Positions 5,976 to 12,930 of a stretch of DNA of 15,542 bases are shown here, piece by piece. The stretch spans positions 1-15,542 of the forward strand of contig CAZVEV010000126.1 in assembly GCA_964625865.1 (NCBI GenBank). Reading direction: 5' to 3'. The notes below the pieces were generated by a model that was given only the letters and a program-made list of their open reading frames with translations, made no database searches and was not told the origin of the DNA. The translations under genes were made by a program, and so were the position numbers. Origin of the DNA: CAZVEV01 sp964625865. GTDB taxonomy: Bacteria > Planctomycetota > Phycisphaerae > SM23-33. The stretch's first letter is position 1, and each line of letters starts with the position of its first letter.

Positions 5976-8900
5976 TTACGGCTTGGGTTTGCTCTTTGCG
6001 ACGGGCCGGTCGCCCATCGGCTGCAGGGCGATGGTGGCGGAGTTGAGATAGCTGCACACGCAGCCGGTCGTCGCGTCGGGCATGAGTATCAGGCCGCCGG
6101 CGGGAATCACGTTGATCCAGCATCCCGGGCGGATCCCGCCGAAGTTCGCCGTCGGGCGATCCGCCAGCAGGTCGCGGTAGCCCAGCGTCGCCGAGCGGAA
6201 CAGGAGCAGGTTCGGCGCCGCCGAGATGATCCCGCAGCCGTAGCTGCGTTTGAACGTCCACGGCTTGGCGGGGTCCGTGCCTGTGGTCTTGGGCTTGCCC
6301 GTCAGCAGGTCCCACGCACCGGGCTGGGCGTAGATGGTGCGCCGGGCGATCAGGGGGCGAGAGGCGTACTTGGCGGCGATCTCCCACAGTTGCTTGCCCG
6401 TCGACGCCTGCAGCGCCGTCATCCGCCCGCCGACCTCGGACTCCAGGCGAAACCGCGTGGACTGATAGCACATCAGCAGCACGTCATGGGCGGCGCTGAC
6501 GGCCAGCATCGTGCCGTAGATGTTCTCCCCGTTCTTCCACACCACGCGACCGGTGGCCAGGTCCAGTGCGACCAGCGCGCCCGGCGGCTGGGGGCGTTTG
6601 AGCTTCCCGCGCTGCGTGTCGGCGGCCTTGGCACGGTCGATCAGGTACACGCGCCCACCGCTGACGGCGATCGCGTTGTGACGGATCGACTTCTCGGCGT
6701 CGTATCGCCATCGCACCTTCCCGGTGTCGGGGTCCATGGCGAACAGGGCGCGACTTTCGGTGAACATGCCCGCCATGTTCGACCGCTGATACCGGTAGGT
6801 CACGAGGTGGCTTTCGTCGACAAGCGTGCCGATCAGCGTCCGGCCGGCCAGGGCGATGTAGCCCCATCGCCCGGGCGTGCCGTCGCGCAGCTTCGGTGCG
6901 GGGTGGGCCGCCGTCTTCCTGCCCGTGGCGGCGTCGATAACCAGGCAAGTCCTGCCGGTGTGAAGGTAGATACTTCGGTCGCCCAGGCAGAGGCTGCTTC
7001 CCGTACCTGCCGTCCCCATCAGGTGGTCCTGGTGAAAGGGCTTGAGCACGCCGCCCAGCGGGTACTCCCAGAGCAGTCGCCCGTTGTAGATGTCCAGCGC
7101 CCGCAACCCGTCCAGGCCCAGGACGAACAGTCGCCTGCCGTCGCTGAGGGGCGAATGGGCTCGCCCGTGACGATTGGGCAGGCGAATGTCGGAACTGTCG
7201 AACCATAGCAGTCGCAGCGGACTGCGGACCAGGCGGTCGGACCCGCAGAGGGTATTCGCCGCATCGGCGTACTGGTGCGTCCAGAGGCCCGCGCCGGGTA
7301 GCGGGGGACGGACGGTTAACGTCATCCGCCCGACCTTGCCCACGCAGCCCGTCCCCCCGCCGGGGCGGAGCAGGCGGACGATTTCCGCCCCGGGCGCTGC
7401 AGCGGCGCCATGGTCCGTGGACCGGGAGGAGACGGCAAGGTCGGCGAAGTAGTCGGGATACGGCGTGCAGGCCGGGTCCGCATGGTGAACGGTCACGCGA
7501 ACGCCGTACTGCCCGGCCGCCTGGAGCCTGCTCCGCGCCGCGGCGACGGCGGCCGGGTCGGAGTTCACGGCGTAGACCGTCAGCTTCGACTGGCGCGCCA
7601 GTTCGTAAGCCAGCGCCCCGTCCCCGCAAGCCAGGTCCACGCAGTAGCCCTCCCGCACGCCGGTCTTCTCAAGGATGGCCTTGGCGGCTGCGGCGGCCAC
7701 GGCGTTGTCGCCGTAGGGGCGGGCCCGGCCAGGCGGGCCTGTGGTGGCGGCCTTCGCGTCCGGCGCGCCGAAGCAGGCGATCGCCCCGCTGTCGGTGCTC
7801 ACGTAAAGCTGCCCCCCCGCCGCGGTCAGGCCGAGGGCCTCGCCGTCGACCGGGGCTGACCAGACAGCCTTTTGGGCCTGCATGTCGATAACGGCCACCT
7901 TGCCCTTACCACCCGAGACGACCTGCCGACCGGCAACGATCAGCGAACTGCCCCCCGCGTCAGTCGCCACCGACCACGTGGCGTTGGGCACGCGAAGCTT
8001 CTTCTTCCTGCCCTTGACGACGACCTCCCTGGTGGTCATCGGCCGGGCCGGGTCGACTCCACAGACCTTGCCGTCGGAGTAGGTGACCAGGCCCTTGGGC
8101 GTCGCCGCCGTGACGGAGGCCCAAAGCCCTCTGAACGCCACGATGCCGGTTCGGGGAGAGAACGCGGCCTGGCTGTTGAGCAGATAGGGCCCGACCACCG
8201 CGGTGACCGAGCCGCCCCACTGACCGTATTTCTGGAGATGAAAGTACTGGAGTTTTCCGGTTCTTCTATCGAGTGCGGCCGGCACGGCACGCCCGGTGGG
8301 GACGAATAGCTGGCCCCCGGCGGCCACGAGATAGCCCTGGGCGGTGATGCCGCTGGCAGCGACCGCCCCACCGTGGGGCTGGGGCATGAGGAGGCCGCCG
8401 GCCTCGTGGTTGCACCAGATCGTCTTGCCGTCGGCGGCGTTGAGTGCGGTGATCCAGACTCCCTCGGATGGCCAGATGCCGGCACCGAAGTACACCGTGT
8501 CGTCGAGTACAACAGGTCCGCCCCGCGCGGGCCAGCGCGAGATCATCCGCCCGTTGCCCAGCAGCATTCGTCGGTCCGGCCCGCCGCGGCGGTGCCACAG
8601 CAGCGTGCCCTTGGCGGCGTCGAGGCAGTAGAGCACGCCATCGTCGCTGACGGCGAACAGTCGCAGGCGCCCGCCGGGGGCCCGCCACAAAGCCGGGGCG
8701 AACCGAACGGGTGCGTCGGTGGCGAACGACCAGACTTCCCGCCCGGTCTCGGCGTCCAGGGCGTGGATGTGGCCGTCGGCGGAACTGCCGAAGAACACCT
8801 TGCCGTCCGCTGCAACGACGTGATACGCACGGTCGTCACGCAACCGAGCCGATCTCGGCCAGGCCGGCTGGGGCTTCTGATCGGCCTGGTAGAGCCATCG

Positions 8901-9038
8901 ACGCTTCAGCGCCCCTGCCAAGGGCTCGGGGGTGTACCCGCTGCGAGCCGCGTTGCCCCGCGCCATCGGCCAGTCCGCCCCAGCGACGGCGCAGGACAAC
9001 AGGCTTGCGGCGAGGAAGACGAGAAGATGCTTCTTCAT
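5976..9038 (-). CDS. Secreted PQQ-type beta-propeller protein with an internal methyltransferase-like domain
   Basis: The start is ATG 9038, with GAGG 8 bases upstream (9047-9050), giving 1020 residues. The N-terminus MKKHLLVFLAASLLSC is a signal peptide; cleavage may follow AGA, or C16 may be a lipid-modified cysteine. Residues about 24-425 form a PQQ-like propeller, with repeats such as HALDAETGREVWSF, LYCLDAAKGTLLWH and ITALNAADGKTIW. Residues about 442-575 resemble a class I SAM-dependent methyltransferase: CVDLACGDGALAYELARQ is motif I (466-474 core), YAVNSDPAAV the second strand, and EIVRLLRPGG the late motif. Residues about 582-1020 form a second propeller that ends with a Cys-rich block, GCWINVIPAGG and GCVCSY. 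Function is unknown. A SAM-binding fold behind a signal peptide is odd, since SAM is cytoplasmic, so the domain may bind something else or be structural. Confidence 0.88.
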   Translation of the reverse strand: MKKHLLVFLAASLLSCAVAGADWPMARGNAARSGYTPEPLAGALKRRWLYQADQKPQPAWPRSARLRDDRAYHVVAADGKVFFGSSADGHIHALDAETGREVWSFATDAPVRFAPALWRAPGGRLRLFAVSDDGVLYCLDAAKGTLLWHRRGGPDRRMLLGNGRMISRWPARGGPVVLDDTVYFGAGIWPSEGVWITALNAADGKTIWCNHEAGGLLMPQPHGGAVAASGITAQGYLVAAGGQLFVPTGRAVPAALDRRTGKLQYFHLQKYGQWGGSVTAVVGPYLLNSQAAFSPRTGIVAFRGLWASVTAATPKGLVTYSDGKVCGVDPARPMTTREVVVKGRKKKLRVPNATWSVATDAGGSSLIVAGRQVVSGGKGKVAVIDMQAQKAVWSAPVDGEALGLTAAGGQLYVSTDSGAIACFGAPDAKAATTGPPGRARPYGDNAVAAAAAKAILEKTGVREGYCVDLACGDGALAYELARQSKLTVYAVNSDPAAVAAARSRLQAAGQYGVRVTVHHADPACTPYPDYFADLAVSSRSTDHGAAAAPGAEIVRLLRPGGGTGCVGKVGRMTLTVRPPLPGAGLWTHQYADAANTLCGSDRLVRSPLRLLWFDSSDIRLPNRHGRAHSPLSDGRRLFVLGLDGLRALDIYNGRLLWEYPLGGVLKPFHQDHLMGTAGTGSSLCLGDRSIYLHTGRTCLVIDAATGRKTAAHPAPKLRDGTPGRWGYIALAGRTLIGTLVDESHLVTYRYQRSNMAGMFTESRALFAMDPDTGKVRWRYDAEKSIRHNAIAVSGGRVYLIDRAKAADTQRGKLKRPQPPGALVALDLATGRVVWKNGENIYGTMLAVSAAHDVLLMCYQSTRFRLESEVGGRMTALQASTGKQLWEIAAKYASRPLIARRTIYAQPGAWDLLTGKPKTTGTDPAKPWTFKRSYGCGIISAAPNLLLFRSATLGYRDLLADRPTANFGGIRPGCWINVIPAGGLILMPDATTGCVCSYLNSATIALQPMGDRPVAKSKPKP

Positions 9039-9068
9039 GGTAAGGGCCTCACGTACGTTCCGGTTGAA

Positions 9069-9091
9069 CGGCCCGACGCTCGTTCGGGCCG
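9069..9091. other. Hairpin in the leader of the propeller gene
   Basis: CGGCCCGA (9069-9076) and TCGGGCCG (9084-9091) form a perfect eight-pair stem around seven bases. It lies about 30 bases before the ATG at 9038, upstream of the ribosome binding site. It may tune expression or mark the end of the upstream transcript; there is no U run for classical termination. Confidence 0.5.
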
Positions 9092-9130
9092 GTCGTCGGA
9101 GACATGATACCACATTGAGGTGAGCATTGC

Positions 9131-9159
9131 GGCCAGGCCCGACGAAGTCGTACCTGGCC
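9131..9159 (-). terminator. Terminator-like hairpin downstream of the FGGY kinase
   Basis: GGCCAGG (9131-9137) pairs with CCTGGCC (9153-9159), with an inner CGAC/GTCG stem around GAA (9140-9150) separated by a two-by-two internal loop. It starts 30 bases after the kinase stop codon on the minus strand. No T run follows, so it is a weak intrinsic terminator or an mRNA 3'-end stabiliser. Confidence 0.4.
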
Positions 9160-9189
9160 GTAAACCGCAAACCTGGAAGGCAGGGTCCG

Positions 9190-10680
9190 TTACGTCTCCA
9201 GCCAGAACCCAAGCATGTGGTCGTAGACGCGTGTGAACTCGGCCAGCGCGGCGGCGTAGGGCTCGAACTGCTCGGGGTTCGGCTGGACGGTCTTGCTCGC
9301 GCCGGCCCGCTCGCGCGCCGCGGCGGCGACGTTGTCGATCAGGCCCACGCCGGCCGCCCCGAGCAGCGCGGCGCCCTTCAGGCCCGCTTCGGGCTGGTCG
9401 GACAGTTCCATCGGCATCTGCGTGACGGAGGTCTTGATTTCGTTCCACAGCTCGTTCTTGCTGCCCCCCCCCACGCACATCAGCTTGCTGACGTCCAGGC
9501 CGAGGCCCTTGAACAGCGCCACGTCGCGTCCCATCGACAGGGCCACCCCTTCCATGACCGCCCGGACCATGTGGGGCCCCGAATGGTTCAGCGTCAGGCC
9601 GAAGTACCCGCCGCGGGCGGTGGTGTTCTCGCGCCTTCGCTCGCCGAGCATGTAGGGATAGAACAGCAGCCCGTCCGAGCCGGGCGGGGCCTCGCGGGCG
9701 GTCTCGATCAGTTCGTCGTACGACACCTCGCGCCCCGCCAGGGACGAGACGGTGTCCTTGCACCACTTCATGCTCAGCCCGCCGCAGGAGAGGATCGTGA
9801 ACGGGATCCATCCGTCGACGACGTGGCGGAGGTTCTGCACGCCGGGATGGATCAGCGGGGTGGCGCTGTGGGAGGCCACCAGTGTGCTCGTGCCCGTCAC
9901 GTCGGCCAGCACGCCCTCGCCGACGATGCCGAAGCCGAGCATGGAGACCGGGAAGTCGCCCCCGCCGGCGACCACGGGCGTGCCTTCGCGCAGGCCGGTC
10001 AGGGCGGCCGCGGCGGCCGTCACCTGCCCGATCACCTCGTGCGAGGCGTGGATCGGCGCGAAGCGTTCGAGGTCCACGCCGACGGCGTCGGCGAGGCGCG
10101 GCGAGTACGCGTCGGTGGTGCAGTCCCACAGGAAGGTGCCCGAGGCCTCGCTCGGATCGCCCGCGGCCACGCCCGTCAGGCGGTAGTTGATGAAGTCCTT
10201 GGGCACGAGGAACCAGCGGGCGCGGTCGTACGCCTCGGGCGTGTTGTCCTTGTACCACCGCACCTTGATGCCCACCCACGCGGGATTGATGTAGGAGCCG
10301 GCCAGTTGCGCCAGTTCGGCCTCGTCGCCCCGGGCGCGAAGGACCTCGCACTGCGGGGCCGAGCGCTTGCAGCACCACAACTGGACCGCATCGGTCGTCA
10401 CGTTGCCCTCCTCGTCGATGCCGACCGGCCCGTGCATCTGGCCGCAGGTGGAGATCGCCGCAATCGACTCGGGGGCTGTGTCGGTCTCAGCGAGCACCTG
10501 CTGTATCGCGCGGGTGGTCTCGTCCCACCACTGGTCAGGCCGCTGCTCGGCCCACCCGGGCTGGGGACTGGTCACCTCGTGGCTGATCTGCGCGATGCCC
10601 ACAATCTCGCCACCGGCGCTAACCACCGCCGCCCGACAACTCTGAGTCCCCACGTCAATCGCCAGGATATTCTCTGCCAT
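9190..10680 (-). CDS. FGGY-family carbohydrate kinase, xylulokinase-like
   Basis: I choose ATG 10680, giving 496 residues; GAGG lies 8 bases upstream (10689-10692), while the GTG three bases earlier is too close to a second GAGG. FGGY kinases phosphorylate sugars or polyols with ATP through two actin-like domains. Visible motifs are AIDVGTQSCR (residues about 7-16, phosphate loop 1), CGQMHG (79-84, typical of xylulokinases), AGGGDFPVSMLG with the likely catalytic base D242, DVTGTSTLV (phosphate loop 2) and VGGGSKNELW (adenosine contact). The usual W-x-D-x-R after the GQMHG region reads WCCKR here, so the substrate may differ from D-xylulose. It follows the dehydrogenase gene on the same strand, fitting oxidation of a polyol to a ketose and then phosphorylation. 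A C-terminal relic of a related kinase lies at 5880-5933. Confidence 0.92.
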   Translation of the reverse strand: MAENILAIDVGTQSCRAAVVSAGGEIVGIAQISHEVTSPQPGWAEQRPDQWWDETTRAIQQVLAETDTAPESIAAISTCGQMHGPVGIDEEGNVTTDAVQLWCCKRSAPQCEVLRARGDEAELAQLAGSYINPAWVGIKVRWYKDNTPEAYDRARWFLVPKDFINYRLTGVAAGDPSEASGTFLWDCTTDAYSPRLADAVGVDLERFAPIHASHEVIGQVTAAAAALTGLREGTPVVAGGGDFPVSMLGFGIVGEGVLADVTGTSTLVASHSATPLIHPGVQNLRHVVDGWIPFTILSCGGLSMKWCKDTVSSLAGREVSYDELIETAREAPPGSDGLLFYPYMLGERRRENTTARGGYFGLTLNHSGPHMVRAVMEGVALSMGRDVALFKGLGLDVSKLMCVGGGSKNELWNEIKTSVTQMPMELSDQPEAGLKGAALLGAAGVGLIDNVAAAARERAGASKTVQPNPEQFEPYAAALAEFTRVYDHMLGFWLET

Positions 10681-10717
10681 CACCTCGACCTCGCTAAAGA
10701 ACAGGAGGAACGACCTG

Positions 10718-10806
10718 GCCGCAGATTTCGCAGATTACGCAGATTTGAGAAACAGCCGTGTTGTTGTTTCACCATCCAAATCTGCGAAATCTGCGAAATC
10801 TGCGGC
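10718..10806. repeat. Inverted repeat built from AATCTGCG-type units
   Basis: Arms 10718-10747 and 10777-10806 are 30 bases long and differ at one position as inverted copies. Each arm is itself about three tandem nine- to ten-base units reading CGCAGATTT (left) or AAATCTGCG (right). The 29-base centre holds a further small stem, GAAACA (10749-10754) with TGTTTC (10765-10770). The element is far more AT-rich than its surroundings. It sits between the dehydrogenase stop (10842) and the kinase start (10680), where a folded transcript could reduce or separate kinase expression. From memory, similar AATCTGCG repeats occur in other planctomycete and related genomes. Confidence 0.92.
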
Positions 10807-10841
10807 TAGTGCCGTTGTCGTTTCTTGATCCGTGGACCGTT

Positions 10842-11879
10842 CTAGTATCGCAGCAGGGCCTTGAGGACCTCGCCGCGCTTGACGGCGTCGAGGGCGTCGT
10901 TGATCTGCTCGACGGGGAACTCGTGCGTGACGAACTCGGCCGCGCTGATCTTGCCCTCGCGGATCCACTCGCACAGGGGCTCCATGGCCGCCCGCTCGCG
11001 GTGACGTGTGGGCCACTGGTGCATGTACAGGTTGAAGTTGTACGGACCGGTGCCCTTGGCCACGGTGATCGTCTCGTCGGCGATCACGCCGTAGACGCAG
11101 ATCGACCCGCCCATCTTGATCAGGGGCAGGCCGGCGTTGATGATACCCTCGGAGCCGACCGCGTCGATGACGGCGTCCAGGGGCTTGCCTCGCGCCTCGG
11201 TAAGCCCCGCAAGCTCGGGCGAGTCGGGCGCGAAGACCGCGTCGGCACCCATGGCCAGCGCCTTGTCGCGCTTGTGGGCCAGCGGGTCGACCACGCCGAT
11301 GTAGCCGAGCCCCCTCAGCTTGCCGAACTTCACGAAACTCAGGCCCACGGGCCCGGCGCCGAAGACGAGGATGTCGTCGCCCTCGCCCAGCGAGAAGTCG
11401 CCGAACCCGCCGATGACTTCGCGCCACGTGCAGAGCAACACGGCCTCGTCGGCGGGAATGTCCGCGGGGACGGTGCGCTGGATCTCGTAGCACTCGAACC
11501 AGCCGTGTTCCTCGTCGGCCACGCCGTCGGCTACCATCGCGTCATGGTCGTTGATCAGCGTGTACTCGCAGAAGCCGCCCCAGCCGGAGGCGTACTTGGG
11601 GTCGGCAAACTCGAACACCAGCCCGCCGATCGCGCGGTCGCCGACGGTGAAGTTCCTGGCCTTCTCGCCGACGGCCTCGATGATGCCCGCCGTCTCGTGG
11701 CCGAGCATGAGCGGATAGTCCTCAACGCCGGGGAAGTGCCCCGCCACCAGCTTGCCGTCGGTCGCATTGCACAGTGCGGCGACCTCGGTCTTGACCAGCG
11801 CCTGGTAGGGTCCCGGCGTGGGGGCGTCCAGTTCGACAACTTCGACCTTGTCCGGCTCGATGACTGCGACTGCTCTCAT
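10842..11879 (-). CDS. Zinc-dependent medium-chain alcohol/polyol dehydrogenase
   Basis: This 345-residue protein starts at ATG 11879, with GGAG 7 bases upstream (11887-11890). It belongs to the medium-chain dehydrogenase/reductase family, with a GroES-like catalytic domain (about 1-150) and a Rossmann NAD(P) domain. Catalytic zinc ligands are C37 (ALCNATDGK) and H61/E62 (GHE). The nucleotide loop is VFGAGPVGLS (172-181), followed by VVDP, whose Asp suggests NAD preference. The four-Cys structural zinc lobe of classical alcohol dehydrogenases is absent; the segment GGLVFEFADPKYASGWGGF takes its place. Context makes a polyol such as xylitol, arabitol or sorbitol a reasonable substrate, giving a ketose for the kinase downstream. 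That substrate is inference. The gene starts 53 bases after the second membrane protein gene, so cotranscription is likely. Confidence 0.93.
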   Translation of the reverse strand: MRAVAVIEPDKVEVVELDAPTPGPYQALVKTEVAALCNATDGKLVAGHFPGVEDYPLMLGHETAGIIEAVGEKARNFTVGDRAIGGLVFEFADPKYASGWGGFCEYTLINDHDAMVADGVADEEHGWFECYEIQRTVPADIPADEAVLLCTWREVIGGFGDFSLGEGDDILVFGAGPVGLSFVKFGKLRGLGYIGVVDPLAHKRDKALAMGADAVFAPDSPELAGLTEARGKPLDAVIDAVGSEGIINAGLPLIKMGGSICVYGVIADETITVAKGTGPYNFNLYMHQWPTRHRERAAMEPLCEWIREGKISAAEFVTHEFPVEQINDALDAVKRGEVLKALLRY

Positions 11880-11932
11880 GATCGTTCTCCGTCTGGTATC
11901 AGGTCAATCTCTATCTGTGAAAACGCGTCGGT

Positions 11933-12454
11933 TCATTTCGGCAGGGCCTCGATGGCCTTGTCGAACGTCCCGAACAGGGAGTTGTTGCTGACGTAGGTGT
12001 TCAGCCCGACGATAGCCCCGCCGATGATCCCGCCGAGAATCACCGCGCCGACACGCGAGGTCGACTCGACGGCGAGTTCCAGGCGCTCGCCCTTCTTGGC
12101 GTCGAACAGCCCGCAGACCCACAGGCCCATACCGATGGCCCATCCCATGTCAATCCACGGCGCCGCGGCCCGCGCGCCTTGCAGGATCAGGCCGTACTGC
12201 ATCGCACCGCCGTCGGGGTGTACGTACTGGTCCGGCGCAATGCCCCATCCGGGGAGCTTGTGGTTCATGATCCAGAACGTGCCGACGATAATCGCGGCGC
12301 AGAGCATTCCGCCGACGGGGCCGAAGTCCTCGACCATCTTGCCCCAACAGATAATCACGACGAAGGTCACGAAGAAGGCGCCGGCAATCGTGGTGAGAAT
12401 GCCCGCGTTGTACATCTGCATGGTGTCGTTATATGTCGAAAGCCAATCTGCCAT
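11933..12454 (-). CDS. Small membrane protein B of a related pair, candidate polyol transporter subunit
   Basis: The protein has 173 residues and starts at ATG 12454, with AAGGA 8 bases upstream. I see four hydrophobic segments: about 17-37, 45-63, 101-117 and 135-152. The core GPVGGM (45-50), FWIMNHK (60-66) and WIDMGWAIG (100-108) parallels GIMGGW, SWYMNHW and WIDQGWAVG in the next protein, so the two are homologous. It differs by an N-terminal extension, a longer loop (residues 66-99) and a charged segment (DAKKGERLELAVES, 118-131). From memory these resemble proteins called Lin0368-family putative glycerol transporter subunits; I cannot verify this here. Position between a secreted propeller protein and a polyol dehydrogenase fits a role in uptake. 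Confidence 0.85.
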   Translation of the reverse strand: MADWLSTYNDTMQMYNAGILTTIAGAFFVTFVVIICWGKMVEDFGPVGGMLCAAIIVGTFWIMNHKLPGWGIAPDQYVHPDGGAMQYGLILQGARAAAPWIDMGWAIGMGLWVCGLFDAKKGERLELAVESTSRVGAVILGGIIGGAIVGLNTYVSNNSLFGTFDKAIEALPK

Positions 12455-12496
12455 TGATCTATTCCTTGCTCGCCTCAGGCGTTTGGTTGGATGCGA

Positions 12497-12883
12497 TTAC
12501 TCGCCGTCGGCTTCCTTGGGCGCCGTAAAGCTGTGGTGCTTCTTCTTGACGTGCGAAGCGACCCAGCCGGCCAGTCCTCCGCCGATCAGGCAGCAGAGCA
12601 ACGTCGGAACGCAGCTCATGAACGCCGAAAAATCGCCCTTGAACTGCACCAGCGCCCAGGCGACGCCCGCCGAGCCGACGGCCCAGCCCTGGTCGATCCA
12701 GATCTTGCCTTCCGGGTTGTGGATGATGCCCAGCCAGTGGTTCATGTACCACGAGATGCTGATAAGGACTGCCGCGGCAAGCCAGCCGCCCATGATGCCG
12801 TAACTCTTCCACATCACCGGCCAGAGGGCGAACACCAGCGCCCCGCAAATCGCGGAGCCGATAATCGTCGATACGTATTTCAT
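12497..12883 (-). CDS. Small membrane protein A of a related pair, candidate polyol transporter subunit (Lin0368-like)
   Basis: The protein has 128 residues and starts at ATG 12883; GAGG lies 9 bases upstream. It has four likely membrane segments (about 5-25, 29-54, 63-81, 85-110) and a short Lys/His-rich cytoplasmic tail (KKKHH). Conserved-looking positions are GIMGGW (29-34), WYMNH (45-49) and WIDQGWAVG (62-70), all shared with the following gene product. D64 and N48/H49 within or near membrane segments are candidates for substrate or cation contact. The gene lies 42 bases before its partner, so the two are likely made together as a hetero-oligomer. Resemblance to Lin0368-type putative glycerol transporter subunits is from memory and moderately sure; transport itself is inference. 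Confidence 0.85.
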   Translation of the reverse strand: MKYVSTIIGSAICGALVFALWPVMWKSYGIMGGWLAAAVLISISWYMNHWLGIIHNPEGKIWIDQGWAVGSAGVAWALVQFKGDFSAFMSCVPTLLCCLIGGGLAGWVASHVKKKHHSFTAPKEADGE

Positions 12884-12930
12884 TCCTTGCTACCTCATGC
12901 CTTTCTTTCGAGGGACGAAACTGCGTGTTG

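Noticed and set aside
4433..6046. 537-codon plus-strand frame
   Set aside because: It is antisense to the aldehyde oxidoreductase, with no domain motifs. The opposite strand carries all cluster and pterin motifs.
9039..9212. 58-residue N-terminal extension of the propeller protein
   Set aside because: The extension is Arg-rich, crosses two hairpins and overlaps the kinase stop. ATG 9038 has a good ribosome site and begins a normal signal peptide.
9127..10809. 560-codon plus-strand frame ending in repeated Ile-Cys-Glu units
   Set aside because: It is antisense to the FGGY kinase. The odd end is just translation of the AATCTGCG repeat at 10777-10806.
11933..12883. The two small membrane proteins as a toxin, holin or phage module
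   Set aside because: They are homologous to each other, have four membrane segments each and sit inside a metabolic operon without phage genes.
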